Source: Turnera subulata (lineage: Eukaryota > Streptophyta > Magnoliopsida > Malpighiales > Passifloraceae). From it: DNA of 64,000 bases. Numbering within the stretch: the first letter of the stretch is position 1; each line of letters opens with the position of its first letter. The translations under genes were made by a program, and so were the position numbers. A model generated the notes under the pieces. The model did not search any database, was not told where the DNA came from, and saw only the letters and a program-made list of their open reading frames with translations. The stretch covers positions 4,762-68,761 of the forward strand of contig JAKUCV010007854.1 in assembly GCA_028386065.3 (NCBI GenBank), in the 5' to 3' direction. This document shows, piece by piece, positions 9,090-20,983 of the stretch.

Positions 9090-11119
9090 GGATTAAAGCC
9101 GTTTTTTCATTTCTGTGTTGGTTCTGAAAGTTGGAATTCATCCTTGTGTAGGAAGTTGGGCTTTTATCCCTCCGTTCAACTCTTTTTGATACGACAACAA
9201 CCGTAGAATCAGCACTAGTATCACCTCTAGATCAATCTGATTGTCCCGATCTTCAATCTCAATCAAACTGATATTAATTCCACCCTTCACCTCCTAATCA
9301 GCAAGAATTAGACAACAAAGCAGAAAGAATCACAAAGAATTTAATGAATATATTCTTCGCCTCCTAAATAGCAAGGGTTAGGTAAAAAAGAGATTAGAAA
9401 CACAAGCAATTGAATTAAACGCCACAAGCTCAAGAACTTGATAAGTAAAATTAAATCCTTAAAGTAAAACTAAGAGAATCACTCTCTCAAAAGATTGAAT
9501 CATTCAATCAAAGAAAACCTCAAAGAGAACTTTTAATCGATAAGGCCCAATAATAAACAAGATAGATGTTGAATGGGCCCCATTTGAACTTGATGTCAAT
9601 TACTCCTCCCGAATAAGCAAGTGAATGGGCTTGTTCTTCAATTCCTCTCCAAGTTTGATCACATTGTCTTCTTGAAGCTCTTTTTACATCAAAGTTTGAA
9701 TGTGATGAAGCAATAGATTGCTAAGCATCCTTCATCTTGCTCTTGTAATTGGACCTTGAGGAAGCTCCATGGCGCCATCATCATCTCCATGAATGTTTGA
9801 AGCTTGCTTGAGTGCATTACTTTTCGTCTATTTTAGTCCACCCGACCGAAATCTAGTGAGAAATGCTGATGTGACAAATTTTTCGACGCCACATCAGCTT
9901 TGGGGGCCCATATGTTAGGAAAAACCAAAAACGAACTAGCTCTACCCGACCCATTCCTTCCACCCGATTAACCCTTTTTGAGATTTGGAAATTCTCAAAA
10001 ATGTCCCCCCTCCCCAATATTAACTTTTTTTCTTTTATTTTTTTTCTTTCTTCTTTGTTTTATGTCTCACGATGAGTCTCTCCCTTTTTCTCTTCTTTTC
10101 CTTCTCTGGTCTTCTTCTTTCTTATCAAACTAGCAAATTTCTAACACCATAGCCCCATGTGAACGAACACAGCAACAACGAATTGAAGTTATCCTTTTCT
10201 TCTTCCCTGACCTCTTCCTTTTTATTTCTCTTTCCCTGACGTTGTAATTTTAGTTGGTTTTTTTTTTTTTATTTTGATACTGTAATGTCAATTATAATTT
10301 TGGTTGATCTTTGTAAATAAAAGCATAAATCAATTATGCATCATTAATTGTGATCTTGCGGGTGTTATTTTCTAATTTCTAGTGGAGGAGTAGTTGTGGT
10401 TGTCGTGGTGTTGGAAGGTGAACGTGCCTTGGTTAATTATTACTGTATTTATTTTCTAATTGCTTTTTTTTTTTTTAAAGAAAAGTATTCTTTGACAGGA
10501 AAAGAGTAAGTTAAGGAGACAATAGGAAAAATATTCTTTGATAGGATAAGAGTAAATTAAGGAGACAATTGAGGACAAAAGATTCCACGTCAATCTTTCC
10601 ATTTTAATATCAGATGACAATTATAAAATAGTGGATTAACCGTAATTGTGATATTTTTTAAAATTTAAATGGGTAGTGGGTAAAAAATTTGAGATGTACT
10701 GTCAAAAGAATTATATATGGAAAAAAATTCAAATTTGTTTGAATTTTGGTAAATTTAATCTCTGGAAAAAATTAATTTAAAAATAAAGATTATAATTTGG
10801 ACATTTTAACTAAAAAATCCAAAAAAATATAAGGTGGGATGTTTTTGCGAATTTGAAATTTACAAAACAGGTCAATCAGTTGGAAGAAAGGGTCGGGTTG
10901 AGTTGGGTCGATTTTGAGTTAACCCTGATATGTGGGCTCTACAAGGCTGATGTGGTACCGAAAAACTTGTCACGTCAGCATTTCTCTTTGGATTTTGGCC
11001 GGGTGGAGTAAAACAGACCAAAAAGGTCGAATGAAGGGATGACAAAAGGCTAAAAACCTACACAAAAATGAATACCAACTTTCAGAGACAACACAAGGAT
11101 GAAAAAAAGGATTTAATCC
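9090..11119. mobile_element. Mutator-like long-TIR foldback element (non-autonomous)
   Basis: The ends are inverted: GGATTAAA at 9090 pairs with TTTAATCC at 11119. Inverted similarity continues through CATCCTTGTG/CACAAGGATG-type segments and then 9825-9980 against 10850-11020 (for example CACCCGACC against GGCCGGGTG). A perfect 10-bp duplication AATCTTTTAT flanks it; 9-11 bp is typical of MULEs. No transposase is present and the AT-rich centre holds no gene. The left arm is interrupted at 9187-9819. Its outer arm resembles that of the element at 35094-36069, so both belong to related families. Confidence 0.8.
9187..9819 (-). mobile_element. 633-bp insertion in the MULE left arm, gypsy-derived
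   Basis: A 5-bp repeat CTTTT (9182-9186 and 9820-9824) flanks it. Removing it restores pairing of the MULE arms. The minus strand near 9765-9800 reads ELPQGPITRARAR, a string seen in plant Ty3/gypsy polyproteins near their C terminus. The other end reads CGTATCA on the minus strand, an LTR-like terminus. Two imperfect copies of a ~68-bp unit lie at about 9290-9415. It is probably a non-autonomous or deleted LTR element; the class is uncertain. Confidence 0.5.
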
Positions 11120-11129
11120 AATCTTTTAT
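11120..11129. repeat. Right 10-bp TSD of the Mutator-like element
   Basis: AATCTTTTAT is an exact match to 9080-9089. Confidence 0.85.
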
Positions 11130-11529
11130 AGCCCAACCGTTTGGTTGAACAAGAAGATGCAAGGTCTATCTATAGAACTGTAGGAGGATAATATACTCCA
11201 GTCTCTTTTAACTGAGAGATTGAAGTGGCACAGAACTAAACAATTAATTTACACTGTCAAAGCTGGGAATAAAATTTTGTTTAAAGAGGCAGAATTTGAT
11301 AAGAGTTTTGCTGTATACTTCAAGGACTAAAGGAAAATATATAACATATATATATATAGGGGCAAGAGAGTAATGTGGAGGCGTAGAATCGTGAAGCTTA
11401 GCTTGGATTATTAAGCATTTCTGGTGTTGGTTTTGGAATCAAATCAGGAATTTAAAAGTTCCCGAGGTCAGCCAATACTAGCGGTAATGAAGTGCTATCT
11501 CCCTTGGGTTTCGTACAAGGGGTCATGGA
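11130..11529. other. 3' flank of the F-box pseudogene; nothing recognised
   Basis: AT-rich intergenic sequence with a short TATATATATATA run near 11350. No gene or repeat was recognised. Confidence 0.4.
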
Positions 11530-12488
11530 TTACATCTTAGTGAAACAGACACAAAAGAGAAGCCAAGAATCAGTAGTAGAAGTATCTTGGACACGAGAGA
11601 ATTCGCAGTGGAGATTCTTGGTAAAGGTTTCCTCCAAAGTTCCGCAGATAAGATCAGGTGGAGTCTGTCTTACAACTGGGATAAAATAACAACTTTTCTT
11701 AGCCCCAACACGAATCCTCCCAATCAAACTGGCAAAACGTGAATCATCACCGAATACTTTACCTCCGAGGATTATCATGTCTCCCATATCATTGGAGGAA
11801 ACCACTTGCACTCTGGTGGTCACGGTGGCCGTTCTTTATTGCACAGTTGCGAGCACAAACTTTTGGCATATCTTGAATGGGTTGTCATCACCATCCCTCC
11901 ACCTCGATAATACCTCGAAAGCATCATTCAACTTCTTCTCATATCCTTCATTATTTTTGGTAGTACTGCTACTGCAGCTTGGGCTTGCTGGAGGAGGATT
12001 TTTATCTCCTCCTTCATTAGTATTAGCAGTGCTTGGGCTTGGCGGAGGAGGATTTGCATCTCCTCCTTCATTAGTACTGGCAGTGCTTGTGCTTGCTGGA
12101 GGAGGATTTTCATCTCCTGCTTCATTAGTACTGGTAGTGCTTGAGTTTGGGGTTGGATAATAGTACTGCCACGGGAACTCCAACTCGGGGAAGTGAAGAG
12201 CTTCTTCTAGGGTTAGAGACCGGATTTTGATGTCAAGATGTTCGAGATTCTTAAAAATCTTAAGAAAGTTATCAATCTCCTCACCTGAGCGGCTGATGAG
12301 GTGACCGAAGTACTCAGCTGGAGAAGAGGGTAAGCACGCCAGAGAGACTTGATGGATTTCGGAGATCAAAGTCTTCCATCGTTTGCAGACGGCATAACAA
12401 CGAACCAGGGTTTTGGGTTTTGAATTCTCTTCATTATCACCAGAATCAAATCATCATCAAGTTCATCCATCCAACACATCATGTCCAT
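11530..12488 (-). pseudogene. F-box protein gene, frameshifted
   Basis: From an ATG near 12488 the N terminus reads MDELDDDLILVIMKRIQN. A one-base loss then shifts the frame, and the next frame reads LVRCYAVCKRWKTLISE. Together these form an F-box, the SKP1-binding motif of SCF ubiquitin ligases. Next come a leucine-rich stretch and four imperfect 17-18-residue repeats of the type TNEGGDxNPPPASPS (about 11960-12150). After an in-frame stop at 11836-11838 the same frame continues with MGDMIILGGKVFGDDSRFASL to 11530. The lack of one reading frame points to a pseudogene; sequencing error at the frameshift is possible. The copia element sits about 230 bp upstream of its start. Confidence 0.65.
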
Positions 12489-12716
12489 TGCCTCCACACC
12501 AAATTATATGGTATCTCACTCCACCGGTTAGACCCTACCCTGGACTCTCTGAACACCTCCTCCCAACCTAAATTTCTTTTGAAAAAATATAGTATCCGTA
12601 CAACGGTATATATGATAAAACAGTCAAAACAATTACACTATACACTGAGACAAGATCATCGATAGACAATACAATTGAAGATATATATGAAAGAATTTCA
12701 GCAGCAGTACAGAGTG
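12489..12716. other. Upstream region of the F-box pseudogene
   Basis: About 230 bp lie between the F-box start and the copia insertion. Before the insertion this DNA was continuous with 28446 onward. No clear promoter motif was seen. Confidence 0.4.
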
Positions 12717-12721
12717 TAAGC
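12717..12721. repeat. Left TSD of the copia element
   Basis: TAAGC here matches TAAGC at 28441-28445, after the far end of the 3' LTR. Confidence 0.9.
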
Positions 12722-13273
12722 TGTTAGTGTGTGGTTCCTCCACTAAATGTGGGGATCACAACTTGCATTAATGAAAACCATCAAAGCTAATGGAGCACTA
12801 AGCTAGTGGAGCACTAAGTTTTTTTCATTTCAATCCCTGAAAGCTAGTTTAGTTGCAGATCAGTCCCTATCAGCATGCCTATAAATAGGCACCAATTCTT
12901 CTCTTCATTCATTCCAACATTCACAACATGTGTGAATAAGAGAATGTGTGAGAGGGAAGAAAAATTGAGAAGAAAAATTCTCCTCTTAAATTAGGGAGTG
13001 ACAAAACAGTGAGAAAAAATACCTTAGGGGTATTTTTGACAAACACTTGGGAAACATCTTGTGAGACACTATTTTGGGTAGAACTCTAGGTTTATTATAC
13101 CCCTAAAATTTAGGAAAGTCTCTCTTGTAAGCCTACTATTTATAGTGGAAGTTTTTCCGGTGGGATCGGGATTGTGGACGTAGCCCGGTATTTGGGTGAA
13201 CCACGTTAAATATTGTATGCCATTTGTTTTCTGTTGATCATTATTCTACAAGATAGTGCCACCGGGCCCAGCA
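12722..13273 (+). mobile_element. Copia 5' LTR
   Basis: 552 bp, TGTTAGTGTG...GGGCCCAGCA. It matches the split 3' LTR closely over its full length. The TATA box at 12880-12888 lies inside the palindrome GCCTAT-AA-ATAGGC, which is also kept in the 3' LTR (17759-17772). Confidence 0.95.
12880..12888 (+). promoter_or_regulatory. Copia LTR TATA box
   Basis: TATAAATAG lies within the palindrome GCCTATAAATAGGC and is conserved at 17762-17770 in the 3' LTR. It is followed about 40 bp on by CATTCATTCCAACATTCAC-type leader sequence. Confidence 0.65.
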
Positions 13274-13275
13274 AC

Positions 13276-13288
13276 TGGTAGCGGAGCC
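13276..13288 (+). other. Copia primer-binding site
   Basis: TGGTAGCGGAGCC starts 2 nt after the LTR. It differs at two positions from the initiator tRNA-Met complement TGGTATCAGAGCC usual in plant copia elements. Confidence 0.75.
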
Positions 13289-13591
13289 TAAGATACATCC
13301 TTTTGGCTATTTGAAATTATTGGTCGGCTAAGCCGCTTTTTTCGGGTTTAGGTAGTGAATTAATACACTATGCAAGTAAGTCATGTCTAGGAGGTTGGGT
13401 TTTAAGTGAACCATTATTCCTCCAGTCTTTCCTGGGGATTTATCTTGGAATGATGATTCAGTCTTTGGAGATTGGCTAGGCCATCTTTCCTGGGAATTAT
13501 CGAATCAGTTCGATTCACTACTTTCAGTTGTAGGGGCGCTATTCACCCCAGGAATTTCCTAGATCAAGGAGCCAGTCAGTCTTTGATCCAG

Positions 13592-14350
13592 ATGGAGGCG
13601 AGGATAAACAAGATGATCACCCTTGATGGTACAAACTACTACCTATGGAGAAACAAGATGAAGGATCTCCTGTTCGTGACAAAGATGCATTTACCAGTGT
13701 TTAGTCTGGTAAAACCTGAAGAAAAGTCAGACGAGGAGTGGAAGTTTGAACACATCCAAGTCTGCGGCTATATACAGTAATTTGTTGAGAATAATTTTTA
13801 CAACCACGTTTCTGGCATTGAGCATGCTAGAACACTGTGGGAAAAGGTCGAAGAATTATATGCCTCAAAGACAGGGAACAACAAGCTATTTTACTTGACG
13901 AAGCTGAAACAAGTAAAATACCAAGAAGGCAAAATGGTTGCAGATCACCTTAATGAGATGCAAGGGATCGTGGACCAATTGTCTAGCTTGGGCATAAAAT
14001 TCGACGATGAGGTGCTTGGTCTTATGGTCCTTGCGACTCTCCCAGATTCATGGGAAACTTTGAAGGTTTCAATCACAAACTCTGCACCTAATGGTGTCGT
14101 GAGTATGGCGACCGTCAAAAGTGGGATTCTGAATGAAGAGATGAGACGAAGAACACAAGGCTCAGTCAGAGGTCTTGGCCACAGTGACGAGGGGGAGAAG
14201 TCAGAACAAAGGTCAAAGTAGCAGAGACAAGAGCAGAGGAAAGTCCAACAAATTTGCAAATGTTGAGTGTCATTACTGCAAGAAGAAAGGCCACATCAAG
14301 AGATTCTGCCGACAGTTCAAAAAGGACCAGAAGAAGAACTAAGGTAAAGA
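13592..14350 (+). pseudogene. Copia gag (UBN2-type) with CCHC knuckle, broken
   Basis: It starts at MEARINKMITLDGTNYYLW, the usual copia gag opening with a tryptophan-based motif. A premature TAA at 13778-13780 interrupts it, then the UBN2-like core continues (TLWEKVEELYASKT, LKQVKYQEGKMVADHL, TLPDSWE). A frameshift near 14165 precedes the zinc knuckle CHYCKKKGHIKRFC (from 14268, CX2CX4HX4C), which is in another frame. A second TAA is at 14340-14342. Gag would have formed the virus-like particle and bound element RNA. Confidence 0.9.
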
Positions 14351-14351
14351 T

Positions 14352-15480
14352 GTGAAGAAAGAAGAAAGCAGTGATGATGAAGCGAATTCTCTCAGAGAGT
14401 TCAATGTAGTTTGTGATGATGATATCATCAACCTTAGTATCCAGGAGACAAGCTGGGTAGTTGATAGTGGTGCTACTGTTCATGCTACACCACAGAGAGA
14501 ACTCTTCTCATCTTACACACCCGGTAACTTTGGGTCTGTGAGAATGGGAAATGATAAATTCTCAATGGTCGTCGGCAAATGAGATGTTTGCTTACAGACC
14601 ATGAATGGGATAAAGCTGCTTCTGAGAGATGTCAGGCGTGTTCCAGATATGCGCCTGAATCTAATCTCTGTTGATAAGCTAGATGAGGAAGGTTTTTGTA
14701 ATACCTTCTACAATGGTCAATGGAAGCTCACCAAAGGCTCACTGATAGTGGCACGTGGAACAAAAGTGTCAAAGTTGTACGTGACCCAGGCAAAGGTTCC
14801 TCAGCATGATGTAAATGTTTTGGAGAACGACAGCCAAGTTCAGCTGTGGCACAGACGCCTTGGACACATAGGTGAGAAGTCAATGGTGAAGCTGGTCAAG
14901 AAGAATGTTTTGTCAGGATTGAATTAGATCCAGCTAAAGAAGTGCAGTCATTGTCTAGCTGGTAAGCAAAGTAGTGTTTCTTTTAAGAGTTTTCCTCCTC
15001 CCAGAAAGAAAGATGTGCTAGAACTGGTACACTCAGATCTCTGCGGGCCTTTCAACAAGTCCCTTGGTGGTGCCCAGTATTTTGTGACCTTCATAGATGA
15101 TCACTCACGGAAAACCTGGGCTTACACATTGAAATCTAAAGATCAAGTATTATCAGTCTTTAAGCAGTTCCTATCTATGGTAGAAAGAGAGACAAGAAAG
15201 AAGCTGAAGTGCATTCGGACAGATAATGGTGGTGAGTACACAGGTCCATTTGTTGCTTACTGCAAAGAGCATGGTATTTGGCATCAGTTTACTCCACCCA
15301 AAACTCCACAGTTGAATGGCTTAGATGAGAGGCTGAATAGAACTTTGATTGAGAGAACCAGATGCTTACTTTCTCACTCGAAGTTACCACAAGTCTTTTG
15401 GGGTGAAGCACTACTTACAACGACTTATGTGCTGAACCATTACCTTGTGTTCCTCTTCAGTATGAGGCTCCAGAGAAGGT
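14352..15480 (+). pseudogene. Copia protease and integrase region, broken
   Basis: The protease active site WVVDSGATVHATP lies near 14454. A TGA at 14580-14582 follows. The integrase HHCC finger (LWHRRLGHIG ... CSHCLAGK) is at about 14845-14965, with a TAG at 14925-14927 inside it. The catalytic core follows: HSDLCGPF, RTDNGGEY and NGLDERLNRT supply the D, D and E. A frameshift near 15440 moves the end of the integrase into another frame. Three of the disrupted codons in this element look like CAA/CAG changed to TAA/TAG. Confidence 0.9.
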
Positions 15481-17581
15481 GTGGTCAGGAAGAGACATCT
15501 CTTACGATCACCTACGAGTATTTGGGTGTAAAGCTCATGTTCACTTCCCCAAAGATGAAAGAAGCAAACTAGATACCAAGACAAGACAATGTGTATTCAT
15601 CGGCTATGGCCAAGACATGTTTGGCCATAGATTCTATAATCCAGTGGAGAAGAAGCTTATCGGAAATCGAGATATTGTCTTTATGGAGGATGAGACCATA
15701 GAAGACATAGACAAAGCAGAGAAGCCTAGTGATGTTCAAGAGGAGTTTCAGTTACCTCCAATTGAGACACCGAGACAAGTTGGAGATGATGTTCAGGATA
15801 TTCATCCTGAAATTCAAGATCAACCTGCTGAAAATGAGCCAGTAGATGCTATTGAGGATGATGGCAATGACGATGCAACTGATGATGATGCAGTTAGAGA
15901 TGACCTTCTTCAGCCATCAAGTAATTCTCCTTATCGCACAAGGTATGGTAGAGTTGTGCAACATTCTACTAGGTACTCCCCGAACAAGTACTCATTACTC
16001 ACTGACGGGGGAGAACCAGAAAGCTATGATGAAGCTATAAATAATGAGCATAAGGAGAAGTGGAAACAAGCCATGCAAGAAGAGATGAAGTCCTTTCATG
16101 AGAACAAGACATTTGAGCTGGTGAAACTGCCTAAAGGCAAGAGAGCTTTGAAAAACAAGTGGGTGTTCAGGATCAAGCATGAAGAGCACAGTCCACTTAC
16201 AAGATTCAAAGCAAGATTAGTTGTCAACGGTTTCAGTCAAAGGAAAGGGATTGACTTTGATGAAATCTTCTCACCAGTGGTGAAAATGACCTCAGTCCGC
16301 ACAGTGCTGGGATTAGCTGCAAGTCTCAACCTAGAGGTTGAACAGGTGGATATGAAGACAGCCTTCCTACATGGTGATTTGGAAGAAGAAATATACATGG
16401 AGCAGCCAGAGGGTTTCCAGTGGAAAGAAAAGGATGATTATGTTTGCAGATTGAGGAAGAGCCTTTACGGCTTAAAACAAGCTCCAAGGCAGTGGTATAA
16501 GAAGTTCGAGTCTGTGATGGGGCAACAGGGATACAAAAAGACTACTTCAGACCACTGTGTATTCGTTCAAAAATTTTCTGACGATGACTTCATCATCCTA
16601 TTGCTCTATGTGGATGATATGTTGATTGTTGGCCAGAATGTTTCCAGAATCAACAGCTTGAAAGCATAGCTAAGTAAGTTTTTCGCCATGAAAGACTTGG
16701 GGCCAGCAAAACAAATTCTCGGGATGAGAATTGTTAGAGATCGACAAGCCAAGAAGATATGGCTGTCTCAGGAGAAGTACATAGAGAAGGTACTTCAACG
16801 ATTCAACATGGATAAAGCTAAAGCAATCAGTTGTCCTCTTGCTAACTACTTTAGACATAACCCTGAGCATAGTCCATCTACGAATGAGGAGAAGAAAGTG
16901 ATGGAGCAGATTCCATATGCCTCAGCAGTGGGAAGCTTGATGTATGCCATGGTATGTACCCAACCAGACATTGCTCACGCAGTCGGAGTGGTGAGACGAT
17001 ACCTTTCTAATCCTGGTAAAGAGCATTGGAATGCAGTCAAGTGGATTCTCAGGTATCTACGTGGAACATCCAAGATGTGTCTATGTTTTGGAGATGACAG
17101 ACCAATGCTGGTTGGATACACCGATGCAGATATGGCTGGTGATGTTAGTTCCAGAAAATCTACATCAGGATACCTGATTAATTTTTCAGGAGGAGCTGTG
17201 TCATGGCAATCAAGGCTACAAAAGTGTGTTGCTCTGTCAACTACAGAAGCTGAGTTTATTACAGCAACGGAAGCATGTAAGGAGTTGTTATGGATGAAGA
17301 AGTTCTTAACTGAACTTGAATTTTCGCAAGACAGTTACCAATTGTTTTGTGATAGTCAGAGTGCTATCCATCTTGCGAAGAATGCCTCATTTCATTCCAG
17401 ATCGAAACACATTGATGTGAGATACAATTGGATCAGGGATGTACTGGAGAAGAAGATGTTGCAACTCGAGAAGATCCATACAGAAGAGAATGGATCTGAC
17501 ATGTTGACGAAAACACTTCCAAGAGGGAAGTTTGAATACTCCCGTGAAGCTGCCGGACTGGTGGATCCCCTCAACATGTAG
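15479..17581 (+). pseudogene. Copia reverse transcriptase and RNase H
   Basis: This long frame begins in the integrase C-terminal GKAHVH-type region and runs into RT: NKWVFRIKHEE, FSPVVKMTSVRTVL, VEQVDMKTAFLHGDL and the catalytic LLLYVDDMLIVG near 16600. One TAG at 16667-16669 interrupts it. The frame resumes with FFAMKDLGPAKQILGM. The RNase H domain has GYTDADMAGD, LSTTEAEF and CDSQSAIHLAKN (17110-17400). It ends at a TAG at 17579-17581, just before the purine tract. Most active-site residues survive; the stops and shifts do not allow one protein. Confidence 0.92.
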
Positions 17582-17583
17582 TC

Positions 17584-17597
17584 GGAAGGGGGAGACT
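17584..17597 (+). other. Copia polypurine tract
   Basis: GGAAGGGGGAGACT directly precedes the 3' LTR, the usual site of plus-strand priming. Confidence 0.85.
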
Positions 17598-17990
17598 TGT
17601 TATTTTGTGGTTCCTCCACTAATTATGGGGGATCACCACTTGCATTAATGAAAACCACCACCACTAAGCTATTGGAGCACAAAGCTAGTGGAGCACCAAG
17701 TTTTTTTCATTTCAGTCCCTGAAAGCTAGTTTTGTTGCAGATCAATCCCTTTCAACATGCCTATAAATAGGCACCAATTCTTCTCTTCATTCATCCCAAC
17801 ATTCACAACAAGTGTGAATAAGAAAGTGAAAGTGAGAGTGTGTGAGAGGGAAGAAAAATTGAGAAGAAAAATTCTCCTCTTAAATTAGGGAGTGACAAAA
17901 CAGTGAGAAAAAAAAACTTAGGGGTATTTTTGACAGACACTTGGGAAACACCTTGTGAGACACTATTTTGGGTAGAACTCTAGGTTTATT
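17598..17990 (+). mobile_element. Copia 3' LTR, first part
   Basis: It matches the 5' LTR from its first base to TAGGTTTATT, where the nested gypsy element begins. The remaining LTR is at 28265-28440. Confidence 0.95.
17986..17990. repeat. Left TSD of the nested gypsy element
   Basis: TTATT here and at 28260-28264. The uninterrupted copia 5' LTR has a single copy (CTAGGTTTATTATACCCC), which proves the insertion site. Confidence 0.95.
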
Positions 17991-18637
17991 TGTGAAGGCC
18001 CGTATCCCAATAAAATAAAATATAAATAATTAAATGAAAGAGATTTACCCAAATACCCTTGAAACCCGGGATACGAATATCGGTGCTTCAGCACACAAAC
18101 ATTATCCATAGAAATTTATTAACACCGAGATGTCATAAAATGAAAGAAATAAACCGGCTTAACAAGTCGTAAGCCACCACGGCATCACGCCGAAATAACA
18201 TCACAAAATTAAACTCCGGCAAAAATAAAGAAGTAAAAACATTTATGACATCTCAAATTAATTCTCATGCAGTGGAAGATGAAAATAATAATAAAAATCA
18301 AGGTAGAAAATAACATGCATATGGGCCCTATGGATCCAACCGAGAGATGATGCACAACTACCTGCTGAAGTATCTGTGTCTGAACTCCGAGTCGAGGATA
18401 AGGTGAGAACAGCACGCTAACTAAGGTCTAAAAAACAGCGGTGGCGATTATGTGAGTCGCCTACTCAGTGAACATTAAAAGTCTAAGTATACATGAAAGT
18501 GAAGTCATACTCGTAGGGTGAGTAGTTCACGAGCACAAGTACAGCATACAAGCAATATCAGAATCACACACCAACGCATAAACATCTTATTGTGTTATTG
18601 CCCTTATTATTTAGATTCAATGCATTTTATTACTATT

Positions 18638-18744
<107 letters not shown>

Positions 18745-20912
18745 GGGCTCTCTACTGTGAGTCAAGTCTCGGTAGCGCATCTGATCAGATCCGAGTGTGA
18801 AACCCAAGTGTCGAACCTCACAAGGGGTAGATTCTGAGGTCTAAACCACCGATAAATCTCGAATCGCCGCTAGCTACTTGAGGGTGCACTCAGACACAAC
18901 TAACTGGTGCAAGTCTTCCAGGGGTGCACCTACATCCCCTGGGATACCATGCTAAACAGTATAAAGTGACCCGAGGGTACCCAACCCTCCCTCGGGGCTA
19001 CCAGCCGACTCCACAGTTGAATTAATATTTTATTCTTAATTACACTTTTACATTTTTGTTGAAATACATTATGTTTTCCAGGGATGTGTGAATTCTATGT
19101 GTTTTGTCTCATTCGGGGCTTCGGCCCATAACCACACACTATCACCAAAACATAATACATGTTATTTTCAATAACGATTCCTCGTATAGAAATTAGGCAT
19201 GTGAGAACAATCAGGTATACAATTCCAATCCGCATGTAGCAAACAAGGCAAGTAAACAAACAAACCACACCAACATGCATTCACAAAACATATATATAAA
19301 GACTTGTAATGTCACCTCAAAAATGCAGATTATGACTTCTCCCCGATCTGAGTCTACAGCTCCCGAGGTATCTCCCGTGCCTGAATACCGGTACATAATA
19401 TAATCACTAAACCAATGTTTTTTAGAAGTAAAAACGTGTATGCATGCTAAAGGTATACTCCAATCGAGTAACTCCCGACCCTAACTATCCGATTATACGA
19501 TTTCCGGTCTAAGCCCAAAAGAATATTTTCTCATCAATAACTCCAAAGGAAAGGAATCTAAGGTTCACCGGTCTAAGTCCATAAACAATTCTCGAGCCTA
19601 AAGCCCACTAAATCCTTAAACAAAAATTCTGGGCCGAGGGCCCACTTATTTAAGTCTATATTAATCGATTACGGATTTGGGTTTCGAGTCCGTTCTTAAT
19701 GTCTATAAATGTAATTATCCGTGATTAGATCTTGAGTCCATATAAAACATTTTAAAATTCAAAATGAGATTATTGGGCTTGGGCTCGGTTTTTCCTAAAA
19801 GCTGTTATAAGGTTGTTCCCGAGCCCAAGAGTCGATCGGCCTAAGGTTCTATTCGTGTCGGTAAATCCTCCCAGCCACAAACTCTAACTCTCCGCTCTCG
19901 GTAAACCACAATTCACGTGATATATATATAAATATGTATTTCGATAAATAATTCAAAATTCATATACAAGACAAAACCGAGACAAAACAGAGGATAAATA
20001 CCGTCTAAGCAAGAAATATATATCGTTGGACAGAATTCGAGCCTTCGCCGGGAAATTCCAAAGCCCTCGCCGGATTCCGGTCAACTCGCCGGAAAACCAC
20101 AACAATCAAGGAAAACAAACCACCGCAACAATTCTGCCATGAACAACAATATCCCCAGAATTAATTCAACTCCTCACATCCACTGAATGCTCAATTGGAA
20201 AGAAGACAGAGGTAAAAACCTTACCCGGAACAGTACTGCCGAGGATTAACTCGAGTCTCCCAGCTTCCCAACTTCTGATCTCCCCTACCTGCAGTAGCCC
20301 AGCAACACCACAACACAGAACACGCCGGCCACCGGAGTACTCGCCGCACGTAACCCGACACCCACAATCTACCGGTCACCAACAAATGCACACATCCGTC
20401 ACCAGTGGACCACTAACAAATTAGGGAGAAGAGTGGAGGTAGAAGAGCAGACGGACGGCGAGACTTACAAGCACGACGACGACGCGGCGGCGGCAACACC
20501 TCGCGCAGGCCTCCTCATGACAGTCGCGGACGGCGTACACGCGAACTCGCTCCCGGGTCCTCTTGGTTCGGTCACAGGTCAGGTCGACCTCGGATCCTCG
20601 CCGTTCGACCTGCGACGGCGGTGGCTCAAAGAAAAGAGGAAATGGAGAGGTGGCAGCAACGGTCTTTTTGTGAGGAAGGAGAGGGGACGAGATGGTGTGG
20701 ATGATGGTGGAGGGTGTGAGAATGAAAAGAAAAGGAAGGGAAGAGATAAGAAAAGAAAGAGGAGGAGGTTGTGGGGTTGATGGCCGTTGATGGCGTGGGA
20801 GACAATACCGTTGAGGGTGGCGGCGGCAGAGTGGAGAAGAAACGGGAAGAAAGAAAAAGAAAAGGGGAGGAGAAAAGAAAGAAAGAAAAGAAGAAGAGAA
20901 TGAGGGACGCGC

Positions 20913-20983
20913 CTGGCTGGGCCTGACCTAGCCAGCCAGACGACGTGTCGTCTGGTTTGGCATGGTCAACCCGCCAGGTTGAC
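20913..20983. repeat. Three consecutive hairpins in LTR U3
   Basis: Inverted repeats follow one another: CTGGCT/AGCCAG (20913-20935), a perfect 20-bp palindrome with arms CCAGACGACG/CGTCGTCTGG (20936-20955), and GTCAACC/GGTTGAC (20965-20983). They lie 215-285 bp into the LTR in element orientation. The other LTR keeps them at about 27976-28045, with one mismatch in the third. Confidence 0.85.

Noticed and set aside
19915..19940. CACGTGATATATATATA as a G-box/TATA promoter of the gag-only element
   Set aside because: It is in both LTRs and could be a promoter, but AT repeats are common here and no start evidence exists; not listed as a feature.
20433..20780. 115-codon GC-rich frame, also present at 27487-27843
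   Set aside because: It lies inside both LTRs, is antisense to the element, and its composition explains the open frame.
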